A stretch of 30,408 nucleotides of DNA from Chara braunii (taxonomy: Eukaryota > Streptophyta > Charophyceae > Charales > Characeae). The DNA lies in assembly GCA_003427395.1 (NCBI GenBank), contig BFEA01001088.1, positions 126,019-156,426 on the forward strand, given 5' to 3'. The position numbers and the translations under genes are program-made. Below are positions 1 through 8,436 of this stretch, piece by piece; position 1 is the first letter of the stretch; each line of letters starts with the position of its first letter. The notes under the pieces are model-generated. The model ran no database searches. It had not been told where the DNA came from and saw only the letters and a program-made list of their open reading frames with translations.

Positions 1-578
1 GCAATAACTTCTGCAAGATGTGCTCCTCAGGTGCAAACTCTTTAGACTTGACCCAGACTAAGTCGCCTACTTGAAACTGTGAGGGGCGACGGTGCTTATT
101 AGCCTGTTCTATCATTCTATGTTGGGTCTTTCTGAGGTTCTCAACAACAGTTGCTAAATGTTTCTCATGCTGCAAAGCAAACTCCCTGGTTCCGGGCGGT
201 AGTCTGTGAATCTGATCCCGGTTCAGTCCTTCGAACGGTCTGCGTGGTCTAAAGGACTTGTGCAACTCGTTAGGAGTGCGGCAGCTGGATAGATGCACGC
301 TGTTGTTGTATGCACTAGCTACTTTAGGCAACATCTCATCCCAGTTAATCTGATCTGGTCTAATGTACATGCGCAGAACTTGCTGAAGGATCTTGTTCAT
401 CTGTTCTGTCTGACCGTTAGTCTCTGGGTGACGGCCAGATGACATTAACAACTTAGATCCGTAAACTCTCATGAGTTCTTGCCAGTTCTGGCTGGTGAAG
501 CGACTATCTCTATCATTAACAATTGACAATGGTGATGCAAGGCCCTTGCGGATCACACACACACTCAAGCCGACAAAC
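1..578 (-). pseudogene. Ty3/gypsy retrotransposon integrase, C-terminal part (truncated)
   Basis: Integrase inserts retrotransposon cDNA into host chromosomes. The minus strand is open from an in-frame TGA near 580 to the left edge. It reads GLASPLSIVNDRDSRFTS, then SSGRHPETNGQTEQMN, then SAYNNSVHLSSCRTPNELHK and, near the edge, FQVGDLVWVKSKEF. The Asp codon (512-514) and the Glu codon of GQTE (404-406) are separated by exactly 35 residues, which is the D-35-E spacing of the integrase core. VGDLVWVK is typical of the region after the core in Ty3/gypsy integrases. Similarity stops at about 553, where CA-rich sequence begins, so the N-terminal zinc finger and first catalytic Asp are missing. 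The rest may continue outside the window. The core is intact where present, so this copy is younger than the related one at 7710-8010. Family assignment is confident; activity is not implied. Confidence 0.9.
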
Positions 579-1000
579 ACTCAGACAGGCACGCAGACCA
601 GCAAGCACGCACACACACAGACTTAGAAAACTCAGCAGACAGTGGAAATCTCAGCAAGGCATTCATTCTAGCGGCGAAACTCGGAAATCAGCTGTGTTCT
701 CAGTCCGTGTTTTGGAAGGTCCTTACAGGTGCTCTCTTTCTTGCCCTTGCAACGATAGAGCCCTGTCAAGCGCAAAAAAAGGAAGGCCACAACTGGCCAA
801 TCCTGTTGCGCAAAACCATTATCCGTACGCAGTATGAAGTCAAGCATAAGAGTAACAAAATCATGATTTCCCTGTGTGCTTGATGATGAAAAGTCATCAA
901 GACTGACCCTGCATTCAATTCAAGTTCTATGCTACAGTTTAATCCTGCTGCTGATGGGGCGGCGCCCCTGGTAACCTTAGCTTATACATGAGTTGCTGAT
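579..1000. other. Intergenic sequence right of the integrase break, no gene recognised
   Basis: The first part (about 550-630) is a degenerate CA-rich tract. The rest is mixed sequence with many stops in all frames. Short open frames here do not resemble a protein I know. The sharp loss of integrase similarity at about 553 suggests a deletion or insertion junction. Confidence 0.5.
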
Positions 1001-1030
1001 GATTTTGCTGCTGGTGTTGTTCTGCTGCCA

Positions 1031-1190
1031 GGGATGTTGAGGGTGTACTGCTGAAACCAGAATGGTGTATCGAACGCGACATTTCAAATGACGACAAGGC
1101 ATTTGAAGCAATAAGGAAAGAGATTGCGGCTCTCCCAATGAGAGAACAACAGCAGAGGCAAGGCATGGGCAGGACAGGACAACGAAAGGG
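1031..1190 (+). other. Possible isolated internal exon (unrecognised protein)
   Basis: A plus-strand frame reads DVEGVLLKPEWCIERD, then ISNDDKAFEAIRKEIAALP, then MREQQQRQGMGRTGQRKGQ, and ends at a TAG near 1210. It looks more like normal protein than the surrounding low-complexity translations. It is preceded by a T/G/C-rich stretch ending in CTGCCAG (about 1002-1031), as at a 3' splice site, and followed by GCAAGTAAC, as at a 5' splice site, near 1190. Two in-frame stops lie just upstream, so it is not the end of a longer open frame. I do not recognise the protein. It may be one exon of a host gene, a captured gene fragment, or chance. Confidence 0.25.
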
Positions 1191-1198
1191 GCAAGTAA

Positions 1199-1560
1199 CA
1201 GGCGTAGATTAGTGGTGGTGGTGGGCGGTGGGGGGAAGCAGTAAAGGGTTGGGGGGAAGAAATGGGGGGCAGGAGAGAAAAGGGTGGGGGGAGGGGCAGA
1301 GGAGGGAAGCAAGGGAAGGGAGGGACGGGGGGGACGAGGACGGTTAGGAAAAGAATGGCAGTACTTGGTAACGAAATGGAATATGTGACAGGTGTAGATT
1401 TGAGGGGAGGGGGGAGTGTAAAGGGTGGAGTGGACAGAGGGTGGGGGAAGCGGAGGAGTAGAAGGTGGGGGGGGAAGACAGGGAGAGAGGGGAGTAGAGG
1501 GGTGGGGGAGGGGCAGGGGAGGGAAGGGAGGGAAGGGGAGGGCTAAGGGAGGTGATTTTG
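1199..1560 (+). repeat. G-rich tandem duplication (about 189-bp unit, two diverged copies)
   Basis: The motif ACAGGYGTAGATT begins each copy, at 1199 and 1388, and each continues into GGGGA/GGGAGG-rich sequence. The plus strand is almost free of C and T over about 350 bases and has many runs of three to eight G. Such sequence can form G-quadruplexes. The long open frames across it on both strands are composition artefacts of glycine/arginine or proline/serine codons. Confidence 0.75.
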
Positions 1561-1563
1561 CTA

Positions 1564-1876
1564 CCGGGTGGATATAGGCTCGGCCGCTTCAGGGCAACCA
1601 TAGGTATTATGATGTATACATGTGGTGCTTGCTCCACACTTGCGAAACTTCACATGCTGCTTCTCTTTTCTGTTGTTTAAACTCTTTTCTTTCATTTTGT
1701 GTTTTCTTTTTCTTTCCCGATTTTTGTGTGATTTTATGTTCAGCTGCTTCAGCATTATCTTGTCAGTTCCAAGTAGAAAGTACCGACCACGATGCCCTGG
1801 CTTTCACAGTTGGCTTTTGCGGGTTTTTTTTTGGGCGTAGCCTTAATGTTCCATTTTGTTCTTTCATTTTAATTGT
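1564..1876. other. T-rich unique sequence, no gene recognised
   Basis: This stretch separates the G-rich repeat from the hAT-like element. It is T-rich on the plus strand and holds only short open frames with no recognisable domain. Confidence 0.5.
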
Positions 1877-2094
1877 GTTTTACACTAGGTTGAACTTCCG
1901 GCCGACTGGGGGGCCCTCCAACAACCGGAACCAGGCCGGTAGAACCGGCCGGTCGACCGTCCCGGTTCAACCCCGGTAGGCCCCAGTGCATTTTCACTGG
2001 TAGGGTTTTCCGCGGTTCAAATGCCGCAGGGGTCCAGGGCGAGGCTCTAGGAGGCCAGCGAACCAAAAAAATAAATTAAAAGGGTCCAGTAGGC

Positions 2095-2191
2095 CCGTCC
2101 GCAATGACTCAAAAGAGCAGGCGTTGTGGACCGCCTATCTCGAGAGATCGATGGCCCAGATTGCCCACCCTTTTGAATCATTGTGGGCGGG
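2095..2191. repeat. Imperfect inverted repeat (hairpin) inside the hAT-like element
   Basis: The left arm starts CCGTCCGCAATGACTCAAAA. The right arm, read on the other strand, starts CCGCCCACAATGATTCAAAA. The arms extend about 45 bases each and meet near CTCGAGAGATCG at about 2141-2150. This explains why similar peptides appear on both strands. It may be a fold-back structure or a small nested inverted duplication. Confidence 0.7.
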
Positions 2192-2454
2192 AAACTGGAC
2201 TTTGCAGAATTTCCCAAGCAGCCCGACCTCACCCCACTGCCCCAACCCACCGCCCAGCACTGCCCGTCACTTTCCGCAGCAGCCCTCGACACCATCCGTG
2301 TCCTCTCCCTTTGTCACCACGATGCAGCAGCCTTCGACACATCATGCACCCTCCAACGCACGTGCCTTCGCCGTGCACCTTTGCGTCCAGCCCGCACGGA
2401 GAAAGGTAAGCCATAGCCATATTTTTCTTCTTCGTCCTCTTCTTCTTCTTTTTC

Positions 2455-2455
<1 letters not shown>

Positions 2456-2509
<54 letters not shown>
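2456..2509. repeat. (GA)n microsatellite
   Basis: Uninterrupted GA dinucleotide run of about 54 bases inside the hAT-like element. Confidence 0.98.
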
Positions 2510-2511
<2 letters not shown>

Positions 2512-2910
2512 CTCCTACTCATCCCCCTGTATCTCCTCTTCCTCCTCTTCTTCTGCTTCTTCATTTTTGCCGCCTCCTTTTTCGTCAGCTTCTTGGGGGG
2601 GGAGAGAGAGAGAGAGAGCCGTCATCTTTTTCGCCACCCAACGCCTTACCCCTGAAATACCCCCCCTCCCCCTCGACCTCCTGTTCACAGTTTTCTTTGC
2701 GGATTCGGGGATCCCGGCGAGCGCAGTCCGACCAAGCTTTCAAAACAAAATAAAAATAAATTGACCCGCTTTTTGGCCCAACCGGAATTCCGGTTGGACC
2801 ACCTCCTGGTTGGATCCAGCCTGGTCCAACCGGCCGGTTGCCTGCACAGCCCTGGTTTTACAGCATTTCATTCTCTCAATTCCAATTTCATTTGAAACTC
2901 CTCTATCAGA

Positions 2911-3503
2911 TGAATTAGGTGAAAGGCTTTCACGCCACAGTCAGTGTCCCGAGTCCTGGTCCCAAAGTCCAAGTCGTCTCAGTCCCACAGAAATAACTGG
3001 TGCGGCAGGCCCAACGGCCGAAGTGTTGTACTTAGGTCCCATACGTCAGTAGAGTCTGGTAGTCCGACAGAAAGTATAGGGTCGTCAGAAGTCAGGTAGG
3101 TCCAGTACCGACAAGAAAAGTCCAAAGTCCCAGTCCATCCTGGGAAGTCCAGTGGGTTCCGGAACTGGCAAAAAGTGCAGCCGATACGAGTTACGAGTCT
3201 GCAGCAGACAAAGATCTCAACACAGCTACTATTTATAGAGCTACTGTGCTACGAAGAACTCACTTCTCAATTTATGTGTTGCAGAAGCTGTGTTGAACGC
3301 TTGTGCAACCACTGGTTGGACTAAGTCGCGGAGATTGAGGAAGAGTTGGCGCAGCAGCGCCATAGCTAGGTTTAGCAGGAAAGAAGGCGACCACCATAGC
3401 TGATAGGGTAGTAGGAGGAAGAAAAGCGAGTGCATTTAGAGAGTGAGAGTGAGTGATCCAAGTGAGTGAGGAAGGTGAAAAATACGAGAGAGGAGGGAAA
3501 GCA

Positions 3504-3574
<71 letters not shown>

Positions 3575-3772
3575 ACTTACCTGAGTGAGGATCATAAGCT
3601 GGTAGCCATAATCGCATGTACGATGACCTTGGACTAGCAATGAGTAGTTCGGGGTTAATAATTTGAGACTTCCAGCTGATCTCGATTTCGTTTCTGTGTT
3701 GTTGATTATTTCTGTGTGAGCATTGGTGACATGCATAGTTGCAAGGAGTTGAATTGAAGCTGGTTCATTGCA
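2911..3772 (+). repeat. 5' LTR-like repeat of the Ty3/gypsy element
   Basis: Similar along its whole length to 8437-9274. Shared blocks include GAAAGGCTTTC, TGCGGCAGGCCCAACGG, GGGTTCCGGAACTGGCAAAA, GTGGGTACTTACCTGAGTGA and a GTTCATTGCA end. CTATTTATAG at about 3229-3238 is a possible TATA box; the other copy has CTATGTATAG at the same place. The GA run at 3507-3569 is far longer here than in the other copy. No good primer-binding site is recognisable just downstream. Confidence 0.75.
3507..3569. repeat. (GA)n microsatellite in the 5' LTR
   Basis: GA run of about 62 bases. The matching place in the 3' LTR (about 9067-9079) has only a short GA run, so the array expanded after the two LTRs diverged. 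The serine/leucine-repeat peptides on the minus strand come from this run. Confidence 0.97.
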
Positions 3773-4457
3773 CTGCTGTTGGAGTGTGCTGTTGTTGCAT
3801 TGTCGGAGAAGAACTTGAGGCTGGCATCGATCAAGGCCGGCAAGTGTTGAGAGGGAGTTGACTGCAGTGGTGGAAGGCCCGAGGCTGAAGAGGCAAAAAG
3901 GGGAAGGGGGGGAGGTTAAAAGAGAAGCATACTTGAGTCTTCATCGAGCAAGTGCTCCTAGGAGTCCTAACCCTAGCCTTGTCAATTCTGTAATTGTTGC
4001 TTTGTTTTGTGAATTCTGGTGGTCTTTCCCATCAGATGCAAAAGCTGCTGCTGGTCACGTCCTTTGAGTCAACAGTGATGCCGACTTAGGCCTAGGGTAG
4101 AGACTCGACAGCTGGCAGGTGACCTCGAAAAGTAGCAGCACGGGCATAGAGCAGCAGGAGTTCGTAAAACAACCCGGCTAGACCTAAGACCGGTACTGAC
4201 TGGCGTGTTTGTGAGCCATGTGACTCAGCGAGGGGTCTGTCTACGTCTTGAGAGGGAACCTACTTCGTCGTCAAGCCATGCCATTCTGTTTGCAGCATTA
4301 GATAATTCCTGAGGGCGTTGCTGGCAGTCCTAAATTTGTTGGTTGGCTTGACTAACCATGCTGGTGGACCGGTAGTGATTGCCATAGCTGGGAAAGTCCT
4401 AAATAATTCCCGATAAGTTGCAGTCCATGGTAATTAGTCAAAGGTTAAGTTTTGAGG
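3773..4457 (+). other. Retrotransposon leader region, no gene recognised
   Basis: Sequence between the 5' LTR and the hairpin at 4458, corresponding to the untranslated leader of the element. It holds only short open frames without recognisable domains. Confidence 0.5.
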
Positions 4458-4568
4458 CTACCGTCTTCACCCGAATAGAAAGCCCAGTCATTATAGTTGT
4501 ATCTACACTGGAAATCATCCCAAATACAGCTATAATGACCGGGCATTGTATTCGGGTGAAGACGGTAG
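4458..4568. repeat. Long near-perfect hairpin (about 47-bp arms)
   Basis: The left arm begins CTACCGTCTTCACCCGAATA. The right arm ends with its complement, TATTCGGGTGAAGACGGTAG. The arms agree at about 42 of 47 positions, and roughly 18 bases form the loop. It lies in the leader of the decayed retrotransposon. It could be a small fold-back/MITE insertion, an inverted duplication, or a hairpin-RNA precursor. I see no convincing target duplication. Confidence 0.85.
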
Positions 4569-4796
4569 TAGTCTACATGGTAGGTAGGGAGTCGAACGGT
4601 GGTCACCTGTCTGACCAACTGTTTTGCTGACCGAGCGCCATGGACGACTATCCGAGGTTTGGCTCCCTTACTCTCTCGGTCATTTGGGAACCCCTACTTC
4701 GCATGTTGTTCCCCCTCGGATTCTTTAGAATCAGTAGATGTGCCATGAAGAACTTAAGGGACAGCACGATCGTATTAGAACCGGGGGATGAAGGAT

Positions 4797-5040
4797 ATGG
4801 GGAGGAGAAAAAGAAAAAGGAAAAAAAAAAAAAGAGAAAGGGAAAAGAAAGAGTTGGAGGAGAAGAGAAAACAGTTGGAGGCGGAGAGGCCCGAGATATA
4901 GAAGGTTGAGTCCGAACTTCTCTTCGAAGAGAGGAAGGAGAAGAAGAGAAGAAAGGAGTAAGGAAACAGGGAGGGGTGAAAAAAGGAGGAGAAAAGAGGA
5001 GTGGGAAGGAAGAGGAAGGAGGCAGTAAGGAGAAGGCATA
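4797..5040 (+). repeat. Purine-only (A/G) low-complexity tract
   Basis: The plus strand is nearly all A and G over about 240 bases. In some frames it reads as Lys/Glu/Gly-rich sequence, which may be the charged N-terminal part of the element's Gag protein. On the minus strand it gives Ser/Phe/Leu/Pro-rich artefacts. Confidence 0.7.
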
Positions 5041-5065
5041 GTCCGGCCAACCCCCACCAACAATT

Positions 5066-6440
5066 GTGACCTTCTCTGAGGAAGAGATGGAGAAGTTCAA
5101 GAGGGCTATTGGGATACCCCAAGGGGGGCAGTTGCCGCAAGGTGCAGAAGCAAGTGGTGAGGAAGTGCATGCTGCCATAGCTGTGGCTGAAGGAGAAGAG
5201 AACCAGATTCTCAGGAGTGGGAACTGCAGATTGAGAAAGTGTCGCAGGCGATGGAGCAAAAAAAGGAGGCGGAGCAGAAAAAGAAACTGCTCCAGGACGG
5301 GCCAGCATTAGTAGAGCAGTTGGAAGGCCGTATGGAGAAAGAATCCACCCCCGACTTCGCCCTTCTCTCTCAAATGGCACTTCCTACTCAGCTAATGAGA
5401 CTGCCGCACTACGACTACTGTTAGAAAAAGTGGTCAGACGGCAAGACAAGGCAGCAGACAAGTGGGGCGGCATGCTCGAACACGCTTACGGAATGGTGCA
5501 CAGCACGTGTCGAGAGTATGCTTTCCAGTTGGCAGATTCGTGTAAGGAGTTCGGTAATAGGTTGGTGAAGAAGGACCCGGATGGAGAAGATGTCAGAGAC
5601 AGCGGTGGCAATGGAGATGGAGACCGAAAGGGAGGAAGAAGAGAAGGTGTCTGACGGGGAGCGCAGGGACAAAATAAAGGTGAAGGTACCTTCTGCATAC
5701 AACAGGAGAAGGGAGGAGAGCATCCGGCAGTGGGAGGCAGCCATAAAAACATACCTTTGGGTGCATAAGATCCCTTACCAGGGTCGACTGTTGATGGCGG
5801 CGTCATGCTTGGGGGCACATGCACTAAAACTGAGTTGGGCCGTGTTGCAGGCCGAAGCAGCAGAATGTCAAAGGGACATGGTGAGGTATTCCAATGTCAT
5901 GGACATAGATGAATTTCTGCAAGCACTTTCAAGCTGTTCGAGGATAAGAATCGCAGTAGATGGGCGAAGTACCTGATCCTAAATATCGAATGGCGATGGT
6001 GGAAGAGTGTGGCAGCACTAAAGGCGACCATGGACGAACTGCTCTAGGTCAAGCAAGGACCATAGAGCTACCCCCTCACAAATTCTAAACCGCTTTGCAT
6101 TAGGCCTTCACGAGCCCCTAAAATCACAATTATACAGCAAGCCTCAGGAACTGGGACAGACCTACTTGCGTTCAGTAAGTATGCGTTAGAACAGGCTGGT
6201 TTCCTGCAGCAGGCTAACTACCACTTAAAAAAAAAAAAAAATAATAATTAAAAAAAAAAAAAAAAAAACGCTAATTACCACTTTTACAAGGACCTAGAGA
6301 AGGGTAAGAATTGGAAGGGTAAGACCATTTCCGGCAACATACAAGAAAAGGACAGTTTGTTAACGACTTTTGAGGGAGGTGGGGTAGAAAAACTGCCCGA
6401 CGACCAGCTTGACTCTGGGTTGGAAAAGGATAGCCAAGCA
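5066..6440 (+). pseudogene. Ty3/gypsy gag remnant (frameshifted)
   Basis: Gag forms the particle that packages retrotransposon RNA. Fragments in different frames keep the order expected of plant Ty3/gypsy Gag. First is a charged coiled-coil-like region (TFSEEEMEKFKRAIG at about 5069; EQKKEAEQKKKLLQ at about 5254). Then come capsid-like pieces PSAYNRRREESIRQWEAAI and KTYLWVHKIPYQGRLLMAAS (about 5690-5810), KSVAALKATMDELL (about 6009-6045) and FSKYALEQAGFLQQANYH (about 6173-6225). The last part is YKDLEKGKNWKGKTISGN (about 6284-6337) and a Gly/Glu-rich tail. The frame changes near 5430, 5580 and 5930, and stops interrupt 6045-6170. A poly(A) insertion breaks it at 6227-6269. Similarity to charophyte Ty3/gypsy Gag is from memory. 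Confidence 0.7.
6213..6283 (+). mobile_element. A-rich insertion (43 bp) in gag flanked by 14-bp near-identical direct repeats
   Basis: GCTAACTACCACTT (6213-6226) and GCTAATTACCACTT (6270-6283) flank an insert that is almost all A (6227-6269, with one AATAATAATT interruption). In the gag reading frame the two copies duplicate the same residues (ANYH), so one is extra. A poly(A) block bracketed by a duplicated target of this length is what target-primed reverse transcription leaves, here possibly a severely 5'-truncated LINE/SINE or a bare poly(A) tail. Slippage plus local duplication is the alternative. Confidence 0.65.
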
Positions 6441-6794
6441 GCCTAGGGTGGGGACTATGCGGTTGTAGGTGCCCGCGGGAAAGGGTGTGGAGGAGGTCGT
6501 GACCGTGGAGATTGTGGCGGTGGAAGAGGAGGATGGGGCAGCGGAAGAGGATGACGGGTGTATACTTAGCGGAGTGGAAGTGACGAGTGCTGTGACGCAG
6601 GGAGAAGGGGTTATTGTTCCCCACAAGGAGGCAGAGGCAGATCCTTTTCCCAAGGTGGTCGAGGTGGGAACTAGGTTCTCACCAACAATGTAGGTGGTCG
6701 TGGCCCTATGAGGTAGGTATTCACTAAATCCAGGGAGGGAAGAAGGAGATCCCTAGAAGGTTTTGAAAATGTCAGAATCACAATGGAGGAGGAG

Positions 6795-6880
6795 GAGGAA
6801 GAGGGAAGGTGCTTCACATGCAGAGATCCAGGCCGCATCATCCCGTTTCATTCCGAACTGCTCAATGAAAAAAAGGGGAT
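6795..6880 (+). pseudogene. Gag zinc knuckle remnant with two zinc ligands lost
   Basis: The plus strand reads GRCFTCRDPGRIIPFHSELL. The CCHC knuckle (CX2CX4HX4C) that binds retrotransposon RNA normally sits here in Ty3/gypsy Gag. The two Cys codons (6810-6812 and 6819-6821) are kept. The His position is CGC, Arg (6834-6836), and the last Cys position is CAT, His (6849-6851). Spacing is intact, so the loss is by substitution. An acidic run (EEEEE) precedes it. Confidence 0.7.
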
Positions 6881-6887
6881 GGCCAGT

Positions 6888-7259
6888 AAAAGTGCCAGTT
6901 GCTTCTATTGGGGCTGTGAGCATTGATAGACAGGTAGAGGCACACTCTGAGAAGATACCCTCATGCTCATAACCCACTATGGCAGAGGCTGATGTAGGCC
7001 CGCACGTAGACAGCTGTCCGGAGACTACTTGTGCCAGGGTCTTTCTAGGTGGCTCCCTTGCCGGCACCGGGAAGGCTATTAAAAGTGGCAGTTGCTTCTA
7101 TTGGGGCTGTGAGCTTTGGTAGGCAGGTAGAGGAACGTGCTGAGAAGATACCCTCTTGCTCATAGCCCCCTATGGTAGAGGCTGATGTAGGCCCGCGCCC
7201 AGATAGCTGTCTTGAGGCGGCTTGTGTCAGAGTCGTTCTAGGTGGCTCCCTTGTCGGCC
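6888..7259 (+). repeat. Tandem duplication (193-bp unit) in the gag/protease junction region
   Basis: Copy 1 (6888-7065) and copy 2 (7081-7259) both start AAAAGTGSCAGTTGCTTCTA and both end in GGTGGCTCCCTTG. Translated, both read VASIGAV, then RQVE, then EKIPSCS, a stop, and AEADVGP or VEADVGP. This suggests coding sequence just after the zinc knuckle was duplicated before or during decay. Confidence 0.85.
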
Positions 7260-7570
7260 TCGGCGATGAACTGATCACTCACCGCCAAGCCTAGGCCGAA
7301 ATGATGAAAGGAAGTAGAGGGCAGCTAATTTTAGCAGTCGTAGAACTGAATAGAATGCGAGTAGGCGCTATTTTACCTACGGGGCGCTTTCCTCCCCGAT
7401 CTATCCCCTCAGGGGTTGAGCCTTCCCGGTTGAGCCTATCCCCTCAAGGTTGAATCTAAACCCTTGCGCGGGTGGAAGGGGGGAACCATTTCCCCTACCA
7501 AGTCCTACTAGGAGGCGCGAGCTGTCTATCTCAGGTGATGAGCCCGAAGTGTGCAGCAGGGGGCCATGGG
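7260..7570 (+). pseudogene. Degenerate retrotransposon coding sequence, protein not identified
   Basis: The frame continuing from copy 2 of the duplication reads DELITHRQA, a stop, then AEMMKGSRGQLILAVVELNR and MRVGAILPTGRFPP to about 7405. It is more open than chance but shows no motif I can name. A short imperfect repeat of CTATCCCCTCA/GGTTGA follows (about 7400-7455). In an intact element this would be the protease/reverse transcriptase side of pol. Confidence 0.35.
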
Positions 7571-7574
7571 GAGC

Positions 7575-7655
7575 CAAATCGATGCACTGGGGAATCGAAC
7601 CCCCAACCTCCTGAATACCACTATACGTGCTCAACCAACTGAGCTAGGCCGTGTG
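7575..7655 (-). mobile_element. tRNA-like SINE head (RNA polymerase III A and B boxes)
   Basis: On the minus strand, TAGCTCAGTTGG (7635-7646) matches the A-box consensus TRGCNNAGYNGG and GGTTCGATTCC (7591-7601) matches the B box. Spacing is as in a tRNA. The D arm (GCTC...GAGC) would fold. The anticodon stem does not pair, the T stem is one pair short and the acceptor stem does not close, so it is not a working tRNA. A tRNA-derived SINE or tRNA pseudogene fits best. It sits where the middle of pol is missing from the surrounding retrotransposon. Confidence 0.65.
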
Positions 7656-7709
7656 CAACCATAACCCTTAGAATAGCTTGCTTTCCGTTAGTAGATTAAG
7701 GTAGTGCTG

Positions 7710-8010
7710 GCTCTCAGTTAGGGTTAGCTAGTGCGTATAACAACCCCTGTGCACCTAGCAACAGCGCGAACCCCGAACAAACTGCACAAGGTTGAAGATC
7801 TAGGAGGCCAATAGACTGTTTGGATCCTGATCAGATCCAACGATTGTCGCCTGGAACTGGGAATTCACACTCCAGTATGAGAAGGGACTGCAAAAAGTCA
7901 CAGAAAACATCAGAAAAGCATCAGATGGTAGAACACGCCAATAAGCATCGCAGCCCCTCCAGATTCACTGTCGGTGACTTTGTCTGTATAACGAGATCCT
8001 GATGGTCCGT
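7710..8010 (+). pseudogene. Ty3/gypsy integrase C-terminal remnant (frameshifts)
   Basis: A close relative of the fragment at 1-578. Shared strings are ASAYNN, VHLATARTPNKLHK (VHLSSCRTPNELHK there), DQIQRLSPGT (DQIHRLPPGT there) and HANKHRSPSRFTVGDFV (QANKHRRPSQFQVGDLV there). There is a one-base shift after ASAYNN (about 7745). A second pair of compensating shifts brackets EFTLQYEKGLQKVTENIRK (about 7861-7918). Stops lie near 7812 and 8000. The conserved Trp of VGDLVW is changed. The catalytic D-35-E part is not present upstream. Confidence 0.8.
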
Positions 8011-8400
8011 CCTATGTTGTCAACACACCACCACATCCTCTGCATACGTACCCTGCCTTTCACGCTTCCCAGTTGCTGCCCTATCTCACTAGTGATGCAT
8101 TTCCATCGCGCAGATCAATGATCTGCCCCAGTTGCTGCCCTATCTCACTAGTGATGCATTTCCTTTGCGCAAATCGATGATCTGCCTGATATGGACGGCC
8201 AATACTACACATTGGTCACATCCTCGATAAAGCTGTTTACAGATCAGGGAGAGAGCAAGGCCACAGCAACAGGACACGGTCCGGATCTCATACCAGGAAC
8301 CAGAGGATGACCGATGCTACATGAAGAGAACAAACTGTGTGAGACAGCTCTGAACATCGTATCATACTATGAGAGGGCTAGGAGGGGCGTCAACATAGCC
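8000..8400 (+). pseudogene. Integrase tail and chromodomain-like remnant
   Basis: After a break in the integrase frame the plus strand reads DGPSYVVNTPPHPLHTYPAF, then HASQLLPYLTSDAFPSRRSM (about 8002-8120). This matches the segment that links integrase to the C-terminal chromodomain in plant Ty3/gypsy elements (SYVV...YPVFHASKL). Later fragments in shifting frames, SYQEPEDDRCY (about 8288-8320) and LCETALNIVSYYERARR (about 8336-8386), resemble the end of such a domain (EDDxWY...). A chromodomain reads histone marks and guides integration. Assignment of the last part is tentative. A purine-rich run near 8368-8386 could be the polypurine tract. Confidence 0.55.
8071..8188 (+). repeat. 59-bp tandem duplication
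   Basis: Two adjacent copies beginning AGTTGCTGCCCTATCTCACT (8071 and 8130) differ at only a few positions. It duplicates the LLPYLTSDAFP part of the integrase tail and, since 59 is not a multiple of three, shifts the frame. Confidence 0.9.
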
Positions 8401-8436
8401 AATAGGTACCAAAGTTAACGTTTTCTCGATGGACCT

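Larger units (their letters stand above)
1885..2854. mobile_element. hAT-like non-autonomous DNA transposon (970 bp) with 8-bp target duplication
   Basis: The block is flanked by the exact 8-bp direct repeat GTTTTACA (1877-1884 and 2855-2862), the target-duplication length of the hAT superfamily. The right end, read inward, begins CAGGGCTGTGCAGG, matching the CAGGG-type hAT terminus. The left end begins CTAGGTTGAAC, so the terminal inverted repeat is imperfect. Both ends are rich in CCGG/AACCGG subterminal motifs. The interior holds a 45-bp imperfect inverted repeat, a GA microsatellite and pyrimidine-rich sequence. There is no transposase, so it would have depended on a relative elsewhere. 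The proline/serine-rich open frame across the interior reflects composition and is not called as a gene. Confidence 0.75.

Noticed and set aside
2124-2753. A 209-codon plus-strand frame starting MWTAYLERSM
   Set aside because: It lies in the hAT-like element, runs through a GA microsatellite and pyrimidine-rich sequence, and overlaps an inverted repeat that yields similar peptides on the other strand.
3272-3736. A minus-strand frame with a long Ser-Leu repeat
   Set aside because: It is produced by the GA run in the 5' LTR; the other LTR has no comparable frame.
4648-5380. Long minus-strand frames rich in Ser, Phe, Leu and Pro
   Set aside because: They mirror the purine-only tract and the gag remnant, which reads on the plus strand with family motifs.
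7575-7655. A functional tRNA gene
   Set aside because: Acceptor and anticodon stems do not pair and the T stem is incomplete, despite good A and B boxes.
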